A DNA stretch of 64,000 nucleotides from an uncultured Flavobacteriaceae bacterium (lineage in GTDB: Bacteria > Bacteroidota > Bacteroidia > Flavobacteriales > Flavobacteriaceae): assembly GCA_905181615.1 (NCBI GenBank), contig CAJIYH010000004.1:212122-276121 (forward strand). Reading direction: 5' to 3'. The notes below the pieces were generated by a model, which saw nothing but the letters and a program-made list of their open reading frames with translations, was not told the DNA's origin and searched no databases. Shown here piece after piece: positions 61,595 through 64,000 of the stretch (positions within the stretch are counted from its first letter, which is position 1; each line of letters opens with the position of its first letter). The translations under genes were made by a program, and so were the position numbers.

Positions 61595-63857
61595 ATGAAA
61601 AAAACAATTACATTAATACTCGCACTCTTTTTAATAAATTGTAATAAAAATGATTCTGTCTTTGAAGAAGTTCTATCAGAAGTTGAAGTTACTACTGCAA
61701 AAGGAATAAACTACGAGAAATTATCTGGTAAATGGAACTTCTCTTCGTCCTCAACTTCAGCTAAAAGTATGGCTTCGTGTAGTATTAACTGGATTGAATT
61801 TATATCAAACACCGACGGTACACCAAACTACTCTAGTGGTAAGTTTATCATGAAACTTGATGTTTCAGATGGCGCTTCTGAGTATGTTCAAGGATGGTAC
61901 CACATTCGTTACGATTTAACTGCTAATGATGTTCCTATTGATAGAGTTACATTATTTGACACCCAAATTGAAAATGGATCTACCAGTGATGGACCTGAAA
62001 ATGGAAATATAGCTACTTTTACTAATATTCAATTTGATGCTCAAGGAGGTGGTATTTCGTTCACATTTTTACCTGAATCAAGAATTAGTGCATTTTGCTC
62101 TACAGAACCTGTGGCGATGTTAGGCGAAAAATCTCAGATTTGGGGTGAGGAACAAAATGTTACACAAGGGGTAATAAATAATCTGGAATCTATACAAGGA
62201 AGTTGGATTTTTTATGACTTAGACAGCACTTTTTCTAATGCGGTTTATCCTGAAGGAAGTCCTGTTGCAGTTGCTGAAGGATACACCCACTTTTGTTATT
62301 GGCTAGATGACAAAACAAGAGAATTCTGTTCAAATGGGACTGACGCTTATGGACTGCCAATAGTTGATGCTTCCTGTTCGCTACTTTCCCCTAACCTTAA
62401 TCCAATAAGATTGGCAAAGGTAACTATTACTAAATCTGGATCTTATTTCTTGAGCTATTATGATGTAAGCGGAGTTAGAGTAAGTTTGATTGATGGTTCA
62501 TGGAGACCATCGGGAGAACCCAATAGTAATGGAAATTATTCAAGAATTGAAGTGACAAAATTAATCCCAGCTCCAGGGGAAGGTTCAGGACCAGCATCTT
62601 CAATATGGGAAGAATCTGAGTTATTTAACATTGTTGGATTTAATGATGACACATTTCAAAATGGTACAGAAATGAAGCTTTCTAGCGGGTGGACAGAGTA
62701 TTCTATTGAATATCTTAATACATTCACTTTGATTTCTGAAGGTGCTGAATATTCATTATATCAATGTCCACAAATTGTTATTGAGGAAGCAGCAGCAGAT
62801 ACAACAGCCCCTGTGATTACTTTAATAGGTTCAATAGTAATTGAACTATCGGTAGGAGACACCTTTACAGACCCGGGAGCAACTGCTACTGATAATGTAG
62901 ATGGCGACCTTACTTCTTCAATTACAAGTACGTCAACGGTTGACACGTCTGTGGTTGGTTTTTATGCATGTTTTATATTCTGTTACAGATGCTGCTGGAA
63001 ATCCCGCTGCCCCAGAGTACCGAGAAATTAACGTAAGAGCAGCAGATACAACAGCCCCTGTGATTACTTTAATAGGTTCAACAGTAATTGAACTAACTGT
63101 AGGAGACACCTTTACAGACCAAGGAGCAACAGCTACTGATAATGTAGATGGCGACCTTACTTCTTCAATAACAAGTACGTCAACGGTTAATACGTCTGTG
63201 GTTGGTTTTTATTATGTTTTATATTCTGTTACAGATGCTGCTGGAAATCCCGCTGCCCCAGAGTACCGAGAAATTAACGTAAGAGCAGCAGATACAACAG
63301 CCCCTGTGATTACTTTAATAGGTTCAACAGTAATTGAACTAACTGTAGGAGACACCTTTACAGACCAAGGAGCAACAGCTACTGATAATGTAGATGGCGA
63401 CCTTACTTCTTCAATAACAAGTACGTCAACGGTTAACACGTCTGTGGTTGGTTTTTATTATGTTTTATATTCTGTTACAGATGCTGCTGGAAATTCCGCT
63501 GCAGAGTACCGAGAAATTAACGTAAGAGCAGCAGCAACTTCATACTCCATTTTGGTTACTGCTTCGTCTAATTCTGATTACACCTTATCAGGAACAGATG
63601 TTAACGGAACAGTTAGTGGAGATGATGTTTCAATAACAATAAATAATGGAGATACACTTAGTTTTGATGTAAATGCTCCAAATCATCCTTTTTATATTAA
63701 GACAGTTCAAGGAACTGGAACAGATAATCAAGTTTCTAGTGTAACTAATAATGGAACAATAGGCGGAGTAGTAAATTGGACGCCTACAGTTGCTGGAATA
63801 TACTACTACCAATGTTCAGTTCACGATGGTATGTATGGGACAATTACAGTTCAATAA
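61595..63857 (+). pseudogene. Lipoprotein with DUF5011-like repeats and C-terminal cupredoxin domain, one frameshift
   Basis: A lipoprotein signal (MKKTITLILALFLINCNKN, lipobox LINC) starts a ~390-residue part with no family that I recognise, opening with KLSGKWNFSSSS. Three ~82-residue DUF5011/HYR-like repeats follow (TAPVITLIGSTVIELTVGDT and so on), the second and third almost identical. The protein ends with a cupredoxin-like domain (63535-63854) having His in NHPFYIK and Cys, His, Met in YYYQCSVHDGMYG. The first repeat contains a one-base insertion within 62963-62967 (TTTTTATGCATG versus TTTTTATTATG in the next repeats) that splits the gene into two frames, 61595-63031 and 62901-63857. 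Bridged length is about 754 residues. Real or sequencing error, it is unresolved. Confidence 0.78.
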
Positions 63858-63866
63858 TGTCAATGG

Positions 63867-63903
63867 CACTAACCCATAAACTTACACAGTTTATGGGTTA
63901 GTG
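63867..63903. terminator. Perfect 15-bp hairpin between convergent genes
   Basis: CACTAACCCATAAAC pairs with GTTTATGGGTTAGTG across a 7-nt loop. It starts 10 nt after the lipoprotein stop. No strong T run follows, so it may be a weak bidirectional terminator or an mRNA 3' stabiliser. The stop codon of the minus-strand gene lies inside the stem. Confidence 0.65.
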
Positions 63904-64000
63904 TCTTGTCAATATCTAATTGCTTAAAAATTGGCTGTTCTGATTCTGTTAATTCTAAGCTTTGTTTGACTGCTACATAAGCCGAATCCATGAGCGCTTT
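63869..64000 (-). CDS. C-terminal end of an unknown protein (5' part beyond the window)
   Basis: The minus-strand frame is open from the window edge for 43 codons to TAG at 63871-63869. It reads ALMDSAYVAVKQSLELTESE, then QPIFKQLDIDKTLTHK. The composition is like a real soluble protein and it is convergent with the lipoprotein. The family cannot be identified from this tail. Confidence 0.45.
   Translation of the reverse strand, partial: KALMDSAYVAVKQSLELTESEQPIFKQLDIDKTLTHKLCKFMG

Overview
This is AT-rich DNA from a member of the Bacteroidota, most probably a marine Flavobacteriaceae relative. The evidence is a type IX secretion (T9SS) adhesin/PorP-SprF/OmpA operon, TAnnTTTG-type -7 promoter boxes, a MurA with Asp in place of the usual catalytic Cys, DUF4290, DUF2911 and TIGR03643 family proteins, and a cluster of three photolyase/cryptochrome paralogues. 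No insertion sequence, CRISPR array, rRNA or prophage was recognised.

Layout. 1-5.6 kb: end of acetyl-CoA synthetase, a TSUP permease that seems to start at ATT, an EamA transporter, an AlkB-type alkane hydroxylase, a decayed fructose-bisphosphatase gene, thioredoxin reductase and a flavin reductase. 5.9-14.2 kb: tRNA-Met, a START-like protein, a class IV aminotransferase, YqgE, HU, methionyl-tRNA formyltransferase preceded by an unannotated 43-codon ORF, RecQ, a P-loop ATPase (again with no ATG/GTG/TTG start), DUF493, DUF4290 and MurA. 14.2-19.9 kb, minus strand: one tightly packed light-damage operon reading SRPBCC, SDR, CPD photolyase, DUF2256 (broken), DASH cryptochrome (frameshifted), FeS-type (6-4) photolyase, TIGR03643 protein. 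20.0-20.9 kb: DUF2911 protein.

21.6-52.3 kb is the main attraction. It is one giant adhesin gene, about 30.6 kb and roughly 10,210 codons when five single-base-scale frameshifts are bridged. It has a Sec signal peptide, about 61 repeats of a ~143-residue DUF11/DUF7507-like beta module, thrombospondin-type-3 Ca-binding stretches, and a T9SS gliding-motility type C-terminal domain. Four consecutive or near-consecutive modules carry complete foreign domains (three carbohydrate-binding-like jelly rolls, one C-type-lectin-like domain, one cupredoxin with a His-Cys-His-Met ligand set), all inserted in the same loop of the module. The 3' half contains an 11-module, 4.74-kb tandem duplication with a partial third copy. 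The partner genes porP/sprF and an OmpA/PD40/TPR protein follow with 3-nt gaps, and a TPR-LuxR-type regulator comes next; together they form a secretion, surface-anchoring and probable control unit for the adhesin.

55.8-64 kb: the regulator, a gap with a 3' tRNA remnant, a membrane-anchored M20 peptidase, a small exported protein, a Crp/Fnr regulator, a lipoprotein with three DUF5011-like repeats and a second cupredoxin-like domain (one frameshift), and the end of an unknown minus-strand gene.

Several genes are interrupted (fbp, DUF2256, DASH cryptochrome, adhesin, lipoprotein). The fbp case is clearly real decay or deletion. The single-base shifts elsewhere may be sequencing or assembly errors, especially those inside near-identical repeats.
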